Source of the DNA: CAZYHS01 sp964647545 | GTDB taxonomy: Bacteria > UBA10199 > GCA-002796325 > 1-14-0-20-49-13 | Direction: 5' to 3' | DNA length: 64,000 bases | NCBI GenBank assembly: GCA_964647545.1 | Contig: CAZYHS010000003.1 | Location: forward strand, 1-64,000 | Shown here: positions 18,089 through 27,838 of the stretch, piece by piece | Position numbering within the stretch: the stretch's first letter is position 1 | Layout of the letters: the number at the start of each line of letters is the position of its first letter | The notes under the pieces: generated by a model | Told to the model about the DNA's origin: nothing | The model's input: only the letters and a program-made list of their open reading frames with translations | Database searches by the model: none | Translations under genes and position numbers: made by a program

Positions 18089-19092
18089 CGATGAAGCTGC
18101 TTTGTCTGCTCGCCTCGTTAATGTTCGTTTCGCAGACAGCTTTTGCAAAACACGAGAATTTAAGAAGGTCTAAGTTTGAAAAGCAGGGGCTCTTCCATGT
18201 GCCGGACGGCTTGAGGACTCAGGTCGATTTCTGGACGAAGATTTACACGGAATATACGACCGGACAGGCTGTGTTGCACGACCCGAACGATTTGGCGAAA
18301 GTCTATTCCGTTATCGATCTGCCGACTTGTGATGAACCTCCGAAAAAAGAATGCCTACTAGAGCGGGAAAACGCGATGAAGAAGGCAAAGGAGCCTATCC
18401 TTGCCAAGCTTGATCCGGACGGCAGCAAAAATATCAGGGTCAGGGCGCAGGTCGGACAGCGCGACAAGTTCATTGAAGCTCTTTTTTTAAGTGAAGATAT
18501 TATTGGTGAAATCGAAAAGATATTCAAAGAGAAGGGTCTCCCCGTCGAGCTTAGCAGGCTTCCGTTTGTCGAATCTATGTTCAACGTTTCGGCCCATTCG
18601 CATGCGGGGGCGGCTGGAATCTGGCAGTTCATGCCTTCCACCGCGAGGGTTTGCGGGCTTAAGGTCGGCAAGGGGGTTGATGAACGGCTCGATATTACAA
18701 AATCGACCCACGCTGCGGCGCGTCACTTAAAACGGGATTATAATCATCTCGGCGATTGGGCTTTAGCGGTTAACGCATACAATGCCGGTCCGGGGAGGCT
18801 GGCTAACGCGATAAAAGTCCTCGGTACAAAGGACATTAGCAAAATCATCAGACACTATGAACATCCCGCTTATGGATTTGCCTCCAAAAATTTTTATCCC
18901 TGTTTTTTGGCGGCGCTTCGTGCCTATGAGAACAGAGATCTTTACTTCGCAGATATTTTAGGCGACGGCAGCGAGTATGTTCGCGATGTGCTAAGATCTA
19001 GCGCCAAGGAAAAAATGACAAAGGCAAAAAAGGCAAATTTCAAACACATTTCATCACCAAAGAAGAGTAAGGTGAAACGGAGCAAAAAATGA
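18085..19092 (+). CDS. MltD-like lytic transglycosylase
   Basis: The 335-residue exported protein has a signal peptide (LMFVSQTAFA). Its SLT domain is clear: LPFVESMFN carries the catalytic Glu, followed by SHAGAAGIWQFMPSTA, DERLDITKSTHAAARHL and VNAYNAGPGRL. It cleaves the glycan strand to give anhydromuramic ends. There are no LysM repeats; the C-terminus is a Lys/Ser-rich tail. The start at 18085 is supported by GGAGGTGA and by ATGA overlap with dacB; upstream in-frame starts lie within dacB. Confidence 0.88.
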   Translation: MTMKLLCLLASLMFVSQTAFAKHENLRRSKFEKQGLFHVPDGLRTQVDFWTKIYTEYTTGQAVLHDPNDLAKVYSVIDLPTCDEPPKKECLLERENAMKKAKEPILAKLDPDGSKNIRVRAQVGQRDKFIEALFLSEDIIGEIEKIFKEKGLPVELSRLPFVESMFNVSAHSHAGAAGIWQFMPSTARVCGLKVGKGVDERLDITKSTHAAARHLKRDYNHLGDWALAVNAYNAGPGRLANAIKVLGTKDISKIIRHYEHPAYGFASKNFYPCFLAALRAYENRDLYFADILGDGSEYVRDVLRSSAKEKMTKAKKANFKHISSPKKSKVKRSKK

Positions 19093-19406
19093 AGAAAATT
19101 TCGGTGGCATTTATCTGTCTGTTTTTTCTTTTAACGGCGGCTTGCGGCGCAAGGGTTCCCAATACCGAGACGGCCGAGAAGGTGTCAAAACGTTTTTTTG
19201 TAAAATATGGGAAAAAATTTAAAAATAGCGAAGTCGGAGTTTACAAAGTCGCCGGCACAAAGGTCCTTGAAGTGCAGGAGATTCATAAAAATATGGTCAT
19301 GGCAACAATCGAGGTCGATTTCATCGACGGCCCTGACATGATAACAAAGTGCGTGCTGGAAAAACGCTCTTTTGGATGGAAGCTGGTCTCTTGGGAGAAA
19401 CTTTAA
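19089..19406 (+). CDS. Small lipoprotein
   Basis: The 105-residue product has a lipobox (FFLLTAAC, Cys near residue 19). The mature part has an NTF2-like outline with strands EVGVYKVAGT, MVMATIEVDFIDG and a final WKLVSWEKL, but the match is by appearance only. It overlaps the transglycosylase gene by ATGA, so it may act with that enzyme at the outer membrane. Its stop codon lies in the loop of a 10-base-pair hairpin. Confidence 0.65.
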   Translation: MKKISVAFICLFFLLTAACGARVPNTETAEKVSKRFFVKYGKKFKNSEVGVYKVAGTKVLEVQEIHKNMVMATIEVDFIDGPDMITKCVLEKRSFGWKLVSWEKL

Positions 19407-19417
19407 GACCAGCTTTT
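19380..19417 (+). terminator. Hairpin spanning the lipoprotein stop codon
   Basis: AAGCTGGTCT (19380-19389) and AGACCAGCTT (19406-19415) are perfect ten-base arms with a 16-base loop, followed by a short run of T. The stop TAA sits at the end of the loop. It could terminate or attenuate the wall operon before tyrS; the short T run makes this uncertain. Confidence 0.45.
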
Positions 19418-19461
19418 AGTGGACAAGGTTAAAAGGCGTGTGCTAGGAATTTCAATAAGTT

Positions 19462-20649
19462 ATGGACATTAAAGCTCAGCTGGAAGTCATTAAACGCGGC
19501 GCGGTTGAAATCATCAACGATGAAGACCTTGTTGCCAAACTCAAGAAGGGTAAGCCTTTGCGGGTAAAAGCAGGTTTTGACCCCACAGCCCCCGATCTTC
19601 ATCTTGGGCATACCGTCTTGCTTCAGAAAATGAAGCAGTTTCAGGAACTTGGGCATCACGTCACTTTTCTTATCGGGGATTTTACCGCGCGCATCGGAGA
19701 CCCCTCCGGAAGATCGCAGCTAAGACCGCAGCTTTCGGACAAAGAAATCAAAGCCAACATTAAGACCTACGAAGAACAGGTCTTTAAGGTTTTGGATAAA
19801 AAAAGGACCGAGGTTCGATACAATTCCGAATGGTTCTCAAAGATGTCGATTGTCGATTTTGCGCGTCTGGGGACTCTTCACACGGTAGCCAGAATGCTCG
19901 AAAGAGACGATTTTAGAAATCGTTACGAAAACGGGCTCGATATCAGCATCTTGGAATTCTATTATCCTCTCATGCAGGCGTACGATTCTGTCGTGCTAAA
20001 ATCCGACATTGAGCTTGGCGGCAACGATCAGAAATTCAATCTGCTGATGGGGCGCACCGTGCAAAAACGACTTGGCGAAGAGCCGCAAGTCACGTTGACG
20101 ATGCCACTTTTGATCGGCACCGACGGCGTGAAAAAGATGAGCAAGTCGTATGGCAATTATGTCGGCATCAACGAGCCGGCAAAGGAGATGTACGGCAAGC
20201 TCATGTCGATATCGGACGAACTGATGTGGTCGTATTACGAGCTCCTCAGCGATAAGACACTTGAAGAGATATCAAAGCTTAAAAACGATGTAATGGCAGG
20301 GCTTGCCCATCCGAAGTCGGTAAAATCAATGCTGGCTAGGGAGATGGTCGAAAGATACCACGGTTTAAAAGATGCCGATCGCGTCGCAAAAGAGTTCGAA
20401 GATGTTTTTTCAAATAAGGCCACTCCAACCGACATTGAGAAATTCAAAGCCTCTGCCGGAGAGCTTTTGGTCGATGTTATCGTCGAATCAAAAATGGCAA
20501 CCTCAAAGTCTGAAGCAAGACGGCTTATTCAGCAGGGCGGCGTCTCTATAAACGACGCAAAAGTTAGCGACATCGCAGTTAGGATCGAAAAGGGCGAGTT
20601 CATATTTAAGGTGGGTAAACGAAAATTTCTGCGCGTGACGGCAGATTAA
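19462..20649 (+). CDS. tyrS: Tyrosyl-tRNA synthetase
   Basis: The class I synthetase charges tRNA-Tyr. The 395-residue protein has the HIGH-type motif HLGH (in PDLHLGHTVLLQ) and KMSKS in KKMSKSYGN, both intact. The C-terminal S4-like RNA-binding part contains SEARRLIQQGGVSIND. The first half (LIGDFTARIGDPSGR, LEFYYPLMQAYDS) is typical of the long TyrZ-like branch. It begins 55 bases after the hairpin that closes the preceding operon and is followed 10 bases later by pgsA. Confidence 0.95.
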   Translation: MDIKAQLEVIKRGAVEIINDEDLVAKLKKGKPLRVKAGFDPTAPDLHLGHTVLLQKMKQFQELGHHVTFLIGDFTARIGDPSGRSQLRPQLSDKEIKANIKTYEEQVFKVLDKKRTEVRYNSEWFSKMSIVDFARLGTLHTVARMLERDDFRNRYENGLDISILEFYYPLMQAYDSVVLKSDIELGGNDQKFNLLMGRTVQKRLGEEPQVTLTMPLLIGTDGVKKMSKSYGNYVGINEPAKEMYGKLMSISDELMWSYYELLSDKTLEEISKLKNDVMAGLAHPKSVKSMLAREMVERYHGLKDADRVAKEFEDVFSNKATPTDIEKFKASAGELLVDVIVESKMATSKSEARRLIQQGGVSINDAKVSDIAVRIEKGEFIFKVGKRKFLRVTAD

Positions 20650-20659
20650 GGAAATCATA

Positions 20660-21268
20660 ATGGACGCATCGAAAAGAGCGGAGTTCATGAATCTCCCAAA
20701 CTACATCTCGATGATACGCGTGGCGGCGGTCCCGCTCGTGATAGTAACGATGATGCTTATCAAAGGCGAGGGGGATGTTGGAAATGTCTGGAATGCGTGG
20801 TGGAGTTTCATTGCGGCTTTGATCTACGGGCTTGCAAGTTTTTCCGATATGCTCGACGGATTTTTGGCCAGAAGATATAATCTTGAATCGGCTTTCGGTA
20901 AGTTCTTCGACCCCTTGGCCGACAAACTTTTGAATCTTGCGGCTATGATCATGCTGATACCTCTTGGTAGAATACCCGCGTGGCTTGTGGTCGTGCTGCT
21001 TGTGCGCGAGGTGAGCATAACCTCGCTGAGGGGAATTGCGGCCAACGAGCACATTCTTATCGCCGCAAGTAAGTGGGGGAAATACAAGAACGCTTTTGGT
21101 AGCTTTGCGATCGCTTTTTTGATACTTCATTATCCGTTCTTTAATTTTCAGTGGAAACTTGTCGGCTGGGTTCTGCTGATCGTTTCGGCTTGTTTTTCGA
21201 TCGGCTCCGGCGTCAGCTATGCATGGAACTTTGTGAAAGAGATAAGACAACAAAATGGCACGAATTAA
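20660..21268 (+). CDS. pgsA: CDP-diacylglycerol-glycerol-3-phosphate phosphatidyltransferase
   Basis: This inner-membrane enzyme makes phosphatidylglycerophosphate, the precursor of phosphatidylglycerol and cardiolipin. The CDP-alcohol phosphotransferase motif is complete: SDMLDGFLAR, then G in SAFGKFF, then Asp in DPLADK. About five membrane segments are present in some 202 residues. The family usually starts as MNLPNYI, which corresponds to the ATG at 20687; the ATG at 20660 adds nine residues and has AGGAA upstream, so both starts are possible. It overlaps the next gene by 14 bases. Confidence 0.9.
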   Translation: MDASKRAEFMNLPNYISMIRVAAVPLVIVTMMLIKGEGDVGNVWNAWWSFIAALIYGLASFSDMLDGFLARRYNLESAFGKFFDPLADKLLNLAAMIMLIPLGRIPAWLVVVLLVREVSITSLRGIAANEHILIAASKWGKYKNAFGSFAIAFLILHYPFFNFQWKLVGWVLLIVSACFSIGSGVSYAWNFVKEIRQQNGTN

Positions 21269-21590
21269 AATTTGTAAAGAAGAGGGATGTCACAATGCTC
21301 AGAGCACGGCGGGCTATTGCCGGCTTCATTATTTGAAGCATTGGAAAGACATAAAACATGAGCAGCAGGAAAGAGCCGCAAAACGACTTAACCGTTATAT
21401 CGAGTCGATGTGCAAAAAGCATCCAAAGCGCTACGTTGAGGCGATCAAAGAGGACATAAACAGCGGGCGCATTTTCCAAGAACCATCCCCGAGAGACGAC
21501 ATGGACGATCTCTATCAAATCTTCAATGAGCCGACCTACGAGGACGACATTAACAGGCTGATACAAGACCTTATCAAATCAAAGGGCTGA
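21255..21590 (+). CDS. Small zinc-binding-like protein
   Basis: The 111-residue, highly charged product starts with a compact Cys/His cluster: CKEEGC, then CRLH about nine residues later (CxxxxC...CxxH), which suggests one zinc site. A helical, Lys/Arg-rich middle (KHWKDIKHEQQERAAKRL) and an acidic tail follow. I recall similar sequences in deltaproteobacteria but cannot give a function. It overlaps the end of pgsA and is followed by mutS after 59 bases. RNA or protein binding is possible but unproven. Confidence 0.6.
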   Translation: MARIKICKEEGCHNAQSTAGYCRLHYLKHWKDIKHEQQERAAKRLNRYIESMCKKHPKRYVEAIKEDINSGRIFQEPSPRDDMDDLYQIFNEPTYEDDINRLIQDLIKSKG

Positions 21591-21649
21591 TAGTTCAATA
21601 ACATCAAGGCTTTACTTGCGGCTTTTCATCTGCTAGATGCCGATGACAC

Positions 21650-24250
21650 ATGGAAAATCGGGTCCCAAACAACGAGCAGACTGCCGCAACGCCGATGTTG
21701 CGCCAATACTGGCAGATCAAATCAGAGATCGACGACAAAGATACGATCCTTTTCTTCAGGCTTGGAGATTTTTACGAAATGTTCTTTGATGACGCGGTCA
21801 CAGCGTCGCAAATTCTCGATATAACCCTGACATCAAGAAATAAAAACGATCCGAATCCTGTGCCGCTTTGCGGAATTCCGTATCACGCTGCCGACGGCTA
21901 CATCACAAAACTTTTGGCCGGCGGTAAAAAGATCGCTATTTGCGAGCAGGTCGAAGACCCAAAAACTGCCAAGGGGGTAGTTAAGCGCGAGATCGTAAAA
22001 ATAATCACCCCCGGCGTGGTGATGGAATCTGAAAGCTTGGTTGCTTCGCAAAATAATTATCTGGCGGCAATCTCTCCATTGAGCGGCGGACGGTTCGCTC
22101 TTGCCGTTTGTGACGCTTCGACGGGCGATTTCAGAGGGGCGATTCTTCAGGATAGAGATGCAATCGCCAGAGAGATATCCCGGATCGAACCTAGAGAAAT
22201 TCTTGTGCCGCGCAGCATGTCAGACGATTCCTCTTTCGAGGCGTTCAAGCCGATTATTGAGCGGTCGATGATAACGGTGTGCGACGATCCCAAGTTCGAT
22301 CCGTTAAATCACGGGAATTGCGATTTAAGCGCTCTTGACAGCGGGCTCTTTGCGTCGGTCGGGGCGATATTTAGTTATTTGCAGACGACACATAAGGTCT
22401 CGATGGAGCACATAAAAAAAGTGACTCCGTACGAAATATCGGCCTTCATGGTGATAGATGAAGCTACGAAGCGAAATCTTGAGCTTGTCAAGACCATCTC
22501 CGACGGTTCCAGCGTAGGTTCTTTGATATGGCTGCTCGACGGCACAAAAACCGCAATGGGCGGACGTATCTTGCGAAGGTGGATGTTCTATCCTCTGGTA
22601 TCGGTTGCAAAAATCAACGAACGCCTTGATGCGGTTGAAACCTTAAAGAACGATTTTGAGCTTTTTGAAAATCTTACAAAGCAACTTGTAAATATTGCCG
22701 ATATCGAAAGAATCACTTCGCGTTCGGTCACCGGTTCTGCCAATCCCCGCGAGCTGGTCCAGCTTAAGGACTCGTTGAACGTCTTGCCCAAACTGAAACT
22801 TACGCTGGATGGGCGTGGCGGGCTTATTGCCGATATTTGCCAAAGGATCGACGCGTGCCCAGACCTTGCGGCGAAAATCGGTTCGTCTATAGTTGACGAG
22901 CCTCCGCTTTCGGTCAGGGACGGCGGCATCATAAAGAACGGCGTGTCGCGTGAGCTTGACGAACTTAGGGCAATATCGAGCGACGGCAAAGGTTTTATCG
23001 CGCGGCTTGAATCGAAAGAGCGTGAAAGGACCGGCATTTCCTCTCTCAAAATACGTTTCAATCGTGTGTTTGGCTATTACATCGAAGTGAGCAATGCTCA
23101 TTCGGAAAAGATACCCACAGATTACATTCGCAAGCAAACACTTGCAAACGCCGAAAGATATATCACTCCCGAGCTTAAGGAATACGAAGAAAAGGTTCTT
23201 GGAGCCGAAGAGCGGATCAAACAGCTTGAAAACCAGCTTTATACCGAACTTCGTGAGCTCGTCGCCGGATTTGCCGGACGGCTTTCCGAAACTGCCGAGG
23301 CGCTTGGTCTTCTTGATGCGCTATCTTCTCTTGCCGAAGTTGCTAACAGAAACCGCTACGTTAAGCCGGTCGTTACGAAGAACGGAGCCATTTCGATAAA
23401 TGGAGGGCGTCATCCCATAATCGAGCAGTTGAATCCGGCCGAGAGATTCGTCCCGAACGACGTCACTCTCGACATCAACGATTGCAAAATGATGATGATA
23501 ACGGGCCCCAACATGGCCGGTAAATCGACGCTCATGCGGCAGGTCGCGTTGTGCGTCCTCATGGCGCAAATGGGCTCCTTTGTGCCGGCGGCAGAAGCCC
23601 ATATCGGCGTGGTCGATCGTATTTTCACAAGAGTCGGAGCCAGCGATAATTTGATAAAAGGCCAGTCGACGTTCATGGTCGAAATGACCGAAGCTTCGGT
23701 GATCTTAAAGGAAGCGACAAAGAACAGTCTTATTCTTATCGACGAAATCGGTAGAGGAACTTCTACTTACGACGGTGTTTCTATCGCGTGGGCGGTGGCT
23801 GAGTTTCTGCACGATAAGGTCGGAGCTAAGACCCTTTTTGCGACGCATTATCATGAGCTGACAGATATGGCCCTCGAAAAACGCGGCATAAGAAATTTTA
23901 ACGTTGCAGTGAAAGAATGGAACGATAAGGTCATTTTTCTAAGGAAGCTGGTGGAGGGGGGCGTTAACAGAAGCTACGGAATTCAGGTCGCGCGACTGGC
24001 CGGTCTTCCCGCCGAGGTGGTGGCGCGCGCAAAGGAGATATTGTCAAAGCTCGAAAAAGGGGAGATGTTTTTGCGCGGGGCCGAAAACATCGACCAGATG
24101 CCGTTATTTTCACAGTCACGCGAGCCAAGTGAAGATGAAAAACTTGGGCTTGAGCTTCTCGACACTATCAAACGGCTCGATACAAATCAGATGACGCCCA
24201 TTGAGGCTCTTTCATTGCTTGATAATTTGAAACGGGGGGTTTCAAAATGA
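21650..24250 (+). CDS. mutS: DNA mismatch repair protein MutS
   Basis: MutS recognises mispairs and starts repair with MutL, whose gene lies at 39079. The 866-residue length is normal. The mismatch-binding Phe-Tyr-Glu is in FRLGDFYEMFFDDA near the N-terminus. The ATPase part has Walker A GPNMAGKST, the signature in KGQSTFMVEM and Walker B ILIDEIGRGTSTYDG. The short C-terminal end LSLLDNLKR is usual. It overlaps the amidase gene by ATGA. Confidence 0.96.
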   Translation: MENRVPNNEQTAATPMLRQYWQIKSEIDDKDTILFFRLGDFYEMFFDDAVTASQILDITLTSRNKNDPNPVPLCGIPYHAADGYITKLLAGGKKIAICEQVEDPKTAKGVVKREIVKIITPGVVMESESLVASQNNYLAAISPLSGGRFALAVCDASTGDFRGAILQDRDAIAREISRIEPREILVPRSMSDDSSFEAFKPIIERSMITVCDDPKFDPLNHGNCDLSALDSGLFASVGAIFSYLQTTHKVSMEHIKKVTPYEISAFMVIDEATKRNLELVKTISDGSSVGSLIWLLDGTKTAMGGRILRRWMFYPLVSVAKINERLDAVETLKNDFELFENLTKQLVNIADIERITSRSVTGSANPRELVQLKDSLNVLPKLKLTLDGRGGLIADICQRIDACPDLAAKIGSSIVDEPPLSVRDGGIIKNGVSRELDELRAISSDGKGFIARLESKERERTGISSLKIRFNRVFGYYIEVSNAHSEKIPTDYIRKQTLANAERYITPELKEYEEKVLGAEERIKQLENQLYTELRELVAGFAGRLSETAEALGLLDALSSLAEVANRNRYVKPVVTKNGAISINGGRHPIIEQLNPAERFVPNDVTLDINDCKMMMITGPNMAGKSTLMRQVALCVLMAQMGSFVPAAEAHIGVVDRIFTRVGASDNLIKGQSTFMVEMTEASVILKEATKNSLILIDEIGRGTSTYDGVSIAWAVAEFLHDKVGAKTLFATHYHELTDMALEKRGIRNFNVAVKEWNDKVIFLRKLVEGGVNRSYGIQVARLAGLPAEVVARAKEILSKLEKGEMFLRGAENIDQMPLFSQSREPSEDEKLGLELLDTIKRLDTNQMTPIEALSLLDNLKRGVSK

Positions 24251-25539
24251 AGAAGTTTATCCTGTTTTTTTTGATATCTTTAACTGCATTTTTTTCGGTC
24301 GCCGCAGATGCGGCCGATTCAGATGCCGCATATCAGCAGGCACGCGAATGCTATAATTCTCTCAAGTCGGATGAAGCCAGACAAAAAATGCGCGAGCCAT
24401 GGGAAGATTGCATAGGTCAGTTTGAAAATGTCAAAAAAAAGTTCGGCAGAAGCGCAGACGGGGCCAACGCTGCATATACCCTCGGCAGGCTCTATGAGGG
24501 GCTGGCCGAAAATTCCAAAAATCGCGCCGATTGGTTGATGGCGATCTCAAAGTACGATAATTTTACGACCCGCTATCCGGTTAGCTCAATGACCGACGAT
24601 GCATATTTTCGCGCCGGAAAGATCTACTGGGAGAGGCTGCGCGATAAAAAGAACGCCGAGAAGAACATGATAAAGATCATCAGGTTCTTTAAAACATCGG
24701 ATATGGCCGGCGAGGCCGATAAATATCTTTCAGCCATACGCGCCGGTATCGTACCCGCAGAAGAACTCAAACCGGTTTCACAGAAAAGCAGGGCGTTCGT
24801 AAAACCGCGTCCTGTTTCGCCGGTAAAATCTGAAAAACGCGGCGCCGAACGCCTGACAATCGTTATCGACCCCGGTCACGGCGGCAGCGACACCGGCGCA
24901 ATCGGCCCGTCCGGGATCGAAGAGAAAGATGTCGTTCTTGCTCTTTCCAGAAGACTTGCCGAAGAACTCAAAAAACGGCTCCCGTCTTCGCAGATACTTC
25001 TTACTCGCAACGACGACGAGACTCTTACTTTGGACGACCGCGTTAAATTTGCGAATTTGAACGGCGCCGATCTTTTCATATCGATGCACGCCAACGCGTC
25101 CGAATCCGAAAAGCAACACGGAGTGCAAACTTACTATCTTAACAACGCGAGCGACAGAGCGGCGGAAAAACTGGCGGCACAGGAGAACAAACAGTCGGGG
25201 AAAAGCTCTACCGATCTTGACAAGATCATCTCGACGATGATCCAAAATGCTTCGGCCGAAGATTCTCGCGAACTTGCTGCAAGCGTTCATTCAAGTTTGG
25301 TCGCCGGACTTTCTAAAAAGTACTCCGGTATCGCCGACCAAAAGGTCAGGTCGGCCCTTTTTTACGTTCTGGTCGGAGTGAAGTGTCCGGCTATTCTTGT
25401 CGAAACCTCCTACATTTCGCATCCTAAGGAGGAAAAACGCCTCATTAACGAAGACTATCAGAAGACCATCGCATCGGCGATCGCCGGCGGTGTTCAAAAT
25501 AAGTTGAGGTCGGTAAACTCTCTGGCTCACAATCTCTAA
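24247..25539 (+). CDS. N-acetylmuramoyl-L-alanine amidase with N-terminal TPR-like region
   Basis: This 430-residue exported enzyme cuts the bond between muramic acid and the stem peptide. It has a signal peptide (LTAFFSVAADA). A helical TPR-like region covers about residues 25-165 (YTLGRLYEGLAE; ISKYDNFTTRYP). The Amidase_3 domain starts with IDPGHGG (zinc His), EKDVVL (zinc Glu), ISMHAN (zinc His) and ends with the catalytic Glu in LVETSYISHP. It resembles AmiC-type enzymes that use a helical front end in place of an AMIN domain. It overlaps mutS and is one base from glnD. Confidence 0.9.
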   Translation: MKKFILFFLISLTAFFSVAADAADSDAAYQQARECYNSLKSDEARQKMREPWEDCIGQFENVKKKFGRSADGANAAYTLGRLYEGLAENSKNRADWLMAISKYDNFTTRYPVSSMTDDAYFRAGKIYWERLRDKKNAEKNMIKIIRFFKTSDMAGEADKYLSAIRAGIVPAEELKPVSQKSRAFVKPRPVSPVKSEKRGAERLTIVIDPGHGGSDTGAIGPSGIEEKDVVLALSRRLAEELKKRLPSSQILLTRNDDETLTLDDRVKFANLNGADLFISMHANASESEKQHGVQTYYLNNASDRAAEKLAAQENKQSGKSSTDLDKIISTMIQNASAEDSRELAASVHSSLVAGLSKKYSGIADQKVRSALFYVLVGVKCPAILVETSYISHPKEEKRLINEDYQKTIASAIAGGVQNKLRSVNSLAHNL

Positions 25540-25540
25540 A

Positions 25541-27838
25541 ATGCTAGACGATATTAAGAACGCTCGACAAAATTTCAGGAAGGCCCTTTCCAAAAGTTGC
25601 GATATAACAACGCTTCAGCGCGAATGGTCGTGCGCTATCGACAGGGCGGTTGTCCGACTTACAAAAAATAAGAGCCGATTTGCAGTAATGGCCCTTGGAG
25701 GATACGGACGGCAGGAGATGGCGCCGTGTTCAGATGTTGACCTTCTTTTTATATGCGACGGCCCCTCGGAAAAAGCTTCTGAAGAAATAAGAGAGATCAT
25801 TTATCCTCTCATGGAGGCGGGTCTTGACGCCGGAGGGGCCAGTCGTAGCCTATGCGATTGCGATGCTATGTTCGATGCAGACGTGAAGGCGGCAACGGCA
25901 ATGCTTGACGCCCGTTTTGTTGCGGGAGACCAAGAACTGGCGGAATACTTTTTTAAGATTCTAAAAATAAAAAGAGACGATAAAAAATGGTGCAAACGCT
26001 TTGCACGAATGAAATATTTGGAGCAACAGGATAGGTTCAGAAGGTACGGCGATTCGGTTTTTGTGCTTGAGCCAAACATTAAAGAAGGCGAAGGGGGGCT
26101 GCGCGAATATAGCACCGCCTGCTGGATAGCCCAAACGATGCAGCTCGATTGGAGCCCGCCGGAGCCGATGCAAAAAGCTTACGAGCTGCTGCGTCTTTTC
26201 AGGTCATTTCTTCATTTTGAGTTTGCAAGGCAGGAGGACCGTTTAACGTTTGAGCGGCAGGAGTTGATGGCGAAACAGCTCGGCATTTCGCCCGAGAGCT
26301 TTATGGATCGATATTATGCCGCGACTTCGGCAATTCATAAGCACGCTTCATTAGCGACCGCGTTTGGAGCCCCATTCATAAAGCGGATTGCAAAAAAGAT
26401 ACGCTTGAAAAGGATCAGGACGGCCATCGGCAGTTGCCCGACATGGCAAAAGATCGTCGCTAACAAATCTCTTGCGGCAAGAGCCCTTTTTTATTTGCAT
26501 GATGAAGGTAAGCTTAAGGAACTTATACATTCATTTGCCCGAATATCCCACAAAGCGCAGTATGGCGCTTATCACGTCTATACGGTTGACATACATTCGA
26601 TACTTACCGTCCAACGCATTTGTGAGCTTGATTGTGCGAACGGCCAAAAACTTTTTTCTTCCGTTTATAAAAAAATTAAGCGCAAGGATCTGTTGCTCCT
26701 TGCTGCATTGTTGCACGATATCGGTAAAGGTTTTGGTGCAGAGCATGCAGAGCGCGGTGCCGTTATTGCAAAAGAAGAGGCCATTAGGCTCGGCTATTCC
26801 ATTGAGGAGGCGGAGAACGTATCTTTCCTAGTCGGCTCGCATTTGCTAATGCCTAAGATAGCTTTTTCACGCGACCTAAATGACGCCGGTTTAATCGAAA
26901 AATTTGCGGCTTCTGTAGGCTCTCTCGAAAGACTGCGCATGCTTTTTGTGCTTACTTATGGAGACATCTCTTCTATCGGGCCGGAGGTCTGGACAAATTG
27001 GAAAGAAAAATTGCTTGGTAATCTTTTTTTGGAGACCAAACATTATTTTGAGGGGGCGCACCAGCAAAAGACTGAAAGAGAGGCGACATCCAAAAAGGCC
27101 GATCTCATTAGAAGCTTTAGCGGCAATCTTTTTGCCGCCGAATGGCTCGATTCGATGCCGGAACGCTACTTCGCCACTAATTCCAAGCAGGCGATTGCGA
27201 TGCACATCGAAATGTTTGAGGCGTTTCGAATATCGAGCGAACTTAGCGACGGTAAAAAGATTCTGCTTAGGCACGTGCATGCGGACGGATACAGCGAGCT
27301 TGCTATCATGGCGCCAGACGCACACGGTTTATTCGCAAAGATCGCCGGTGCGATCGCCGGAAACAATATCAATATTCTTGAAGCCGAGCTTAATCTTTCA
27401 TCGCTTGGCCTTGTTCTGGATGTTTTAAAGCTGCAGAACGAAAGCGGTCAACGCGTCTTAGACGGGTCGATGGAGCGGCTCGAGCGCGATATTGAAGCGG
27501 TCGTTACCGGAAAAAACAGCGTGGAAGAAATGCTTGCAAGACGGGCGCGAGCGTTAAAAAAACGAGGAGTGACACGCGTCCCAAAGGTCGAGATAGACAA
27601 CGACGTTGCCGCTTACTATTCTGTCGTCGATATTTACGCCGGCGACAGAGTTGGGCTTTTGTCGGACGTAGCGAAGCTGATTGCGCAGCAGGGTTATTCG
27701 ATAGAGGTCGCAAAGATCCTGACAAAAGGGGACCTTGCGCAAGATTCATTCTATCTAAAAGATCTTGAAGGTAAAAAAATATCTTCAAAAGAGAGAGCCG
27801 CCGAATTGATCAACGCAATGATGGAGGTGCTAAAATGA
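25541..27838 (+). CDS. glnD: PII uridylyltransferase/uridylyl-removing enzyme
   Basis: GlnD senses glutamine and adds or removes UMP on PII proteins. The 765-residue protein has the nucleotidyltransferase motif GGYGRQEMAP with the catalytic SDVDLLF, an HD domain with LLHDIGKG, and two ACT domains at the C-terminus (APDAHGLFAKIAGAIA; YAGDRVGLLSDVAKLI). It is a little shorter than the enterobacterial form. No glnB, glnK or ammonium transporter gene is in the window, so its targets are elsewhere. It overlaps the small membrane gene by ATGA. Confidence 0.93.
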   Translation: MLDDIKNARQNFRKALSKSCDITTLQREWSCAIDRAVVRLTKNKSRFAVMALGGYGRQEMAPCSDVDLLFICDGPSEKASEEIREIIYPLMEAGLDAGGASRSLCDCDAMFDADVKAATAMLDARFVAGDQELAEYFFKILKIKRDDKKWCKRFARMKYLEQQDRFRRYGDSVFVLEPNIKEGEGGLREYSTACWIAQTMQLDWSPPEPMQKAYELLRLFRSFLHFEFARQEDRLTFERQELMAKQLGISPESFMDRYYAATSAIHKHASLATAFGAPFIKRIAKKIRLKRIRTAIGSCPTWQKIVANKSLAARALFYLHDEGKLKELIHSFARISHKAQYGAYHVYTVDIHSILTVQRICELDCANGQKLFSSVYKKIKRKDLLLLAALLHDIGKGFGAEHAERGAVIAKEEAIRLGYSIEEAENVSFLVGSHLLMPKIAFSRDLNDAGLIEKFAASVGSLERLRMLFVLTYGDISSIGPEVWTNWKEKLLGNLFLETKHYFEGAHQQKTEREATSKKADLIRSFSGNLFAAEWLDSMPERYFATNSKQAIAMHIEMFEAFRISSELSDGKKILLRHVHADGYSELAIMAPDAHGLFAKIAGAIAGNNINILEAELNLSSLGLVLDVLKLQNESGQRVLDGSMERLERDIEAVVTGKNSVEEMLARRARALKKRGVTRVPKVEIDNDVAAYYSVVDIYAGDRVGLLSDVAKLIAQQGYSIEVAKILTKGDLAQDSFYLKDLEGKKISSKERAAELINAMMEVLK

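Noticed and set aside
24778..25290. Antisense frame of 170 codons within the amidase gene
   Set aside because: It is a shadow of the amidase coding frame with no ribosome site or family likeness.
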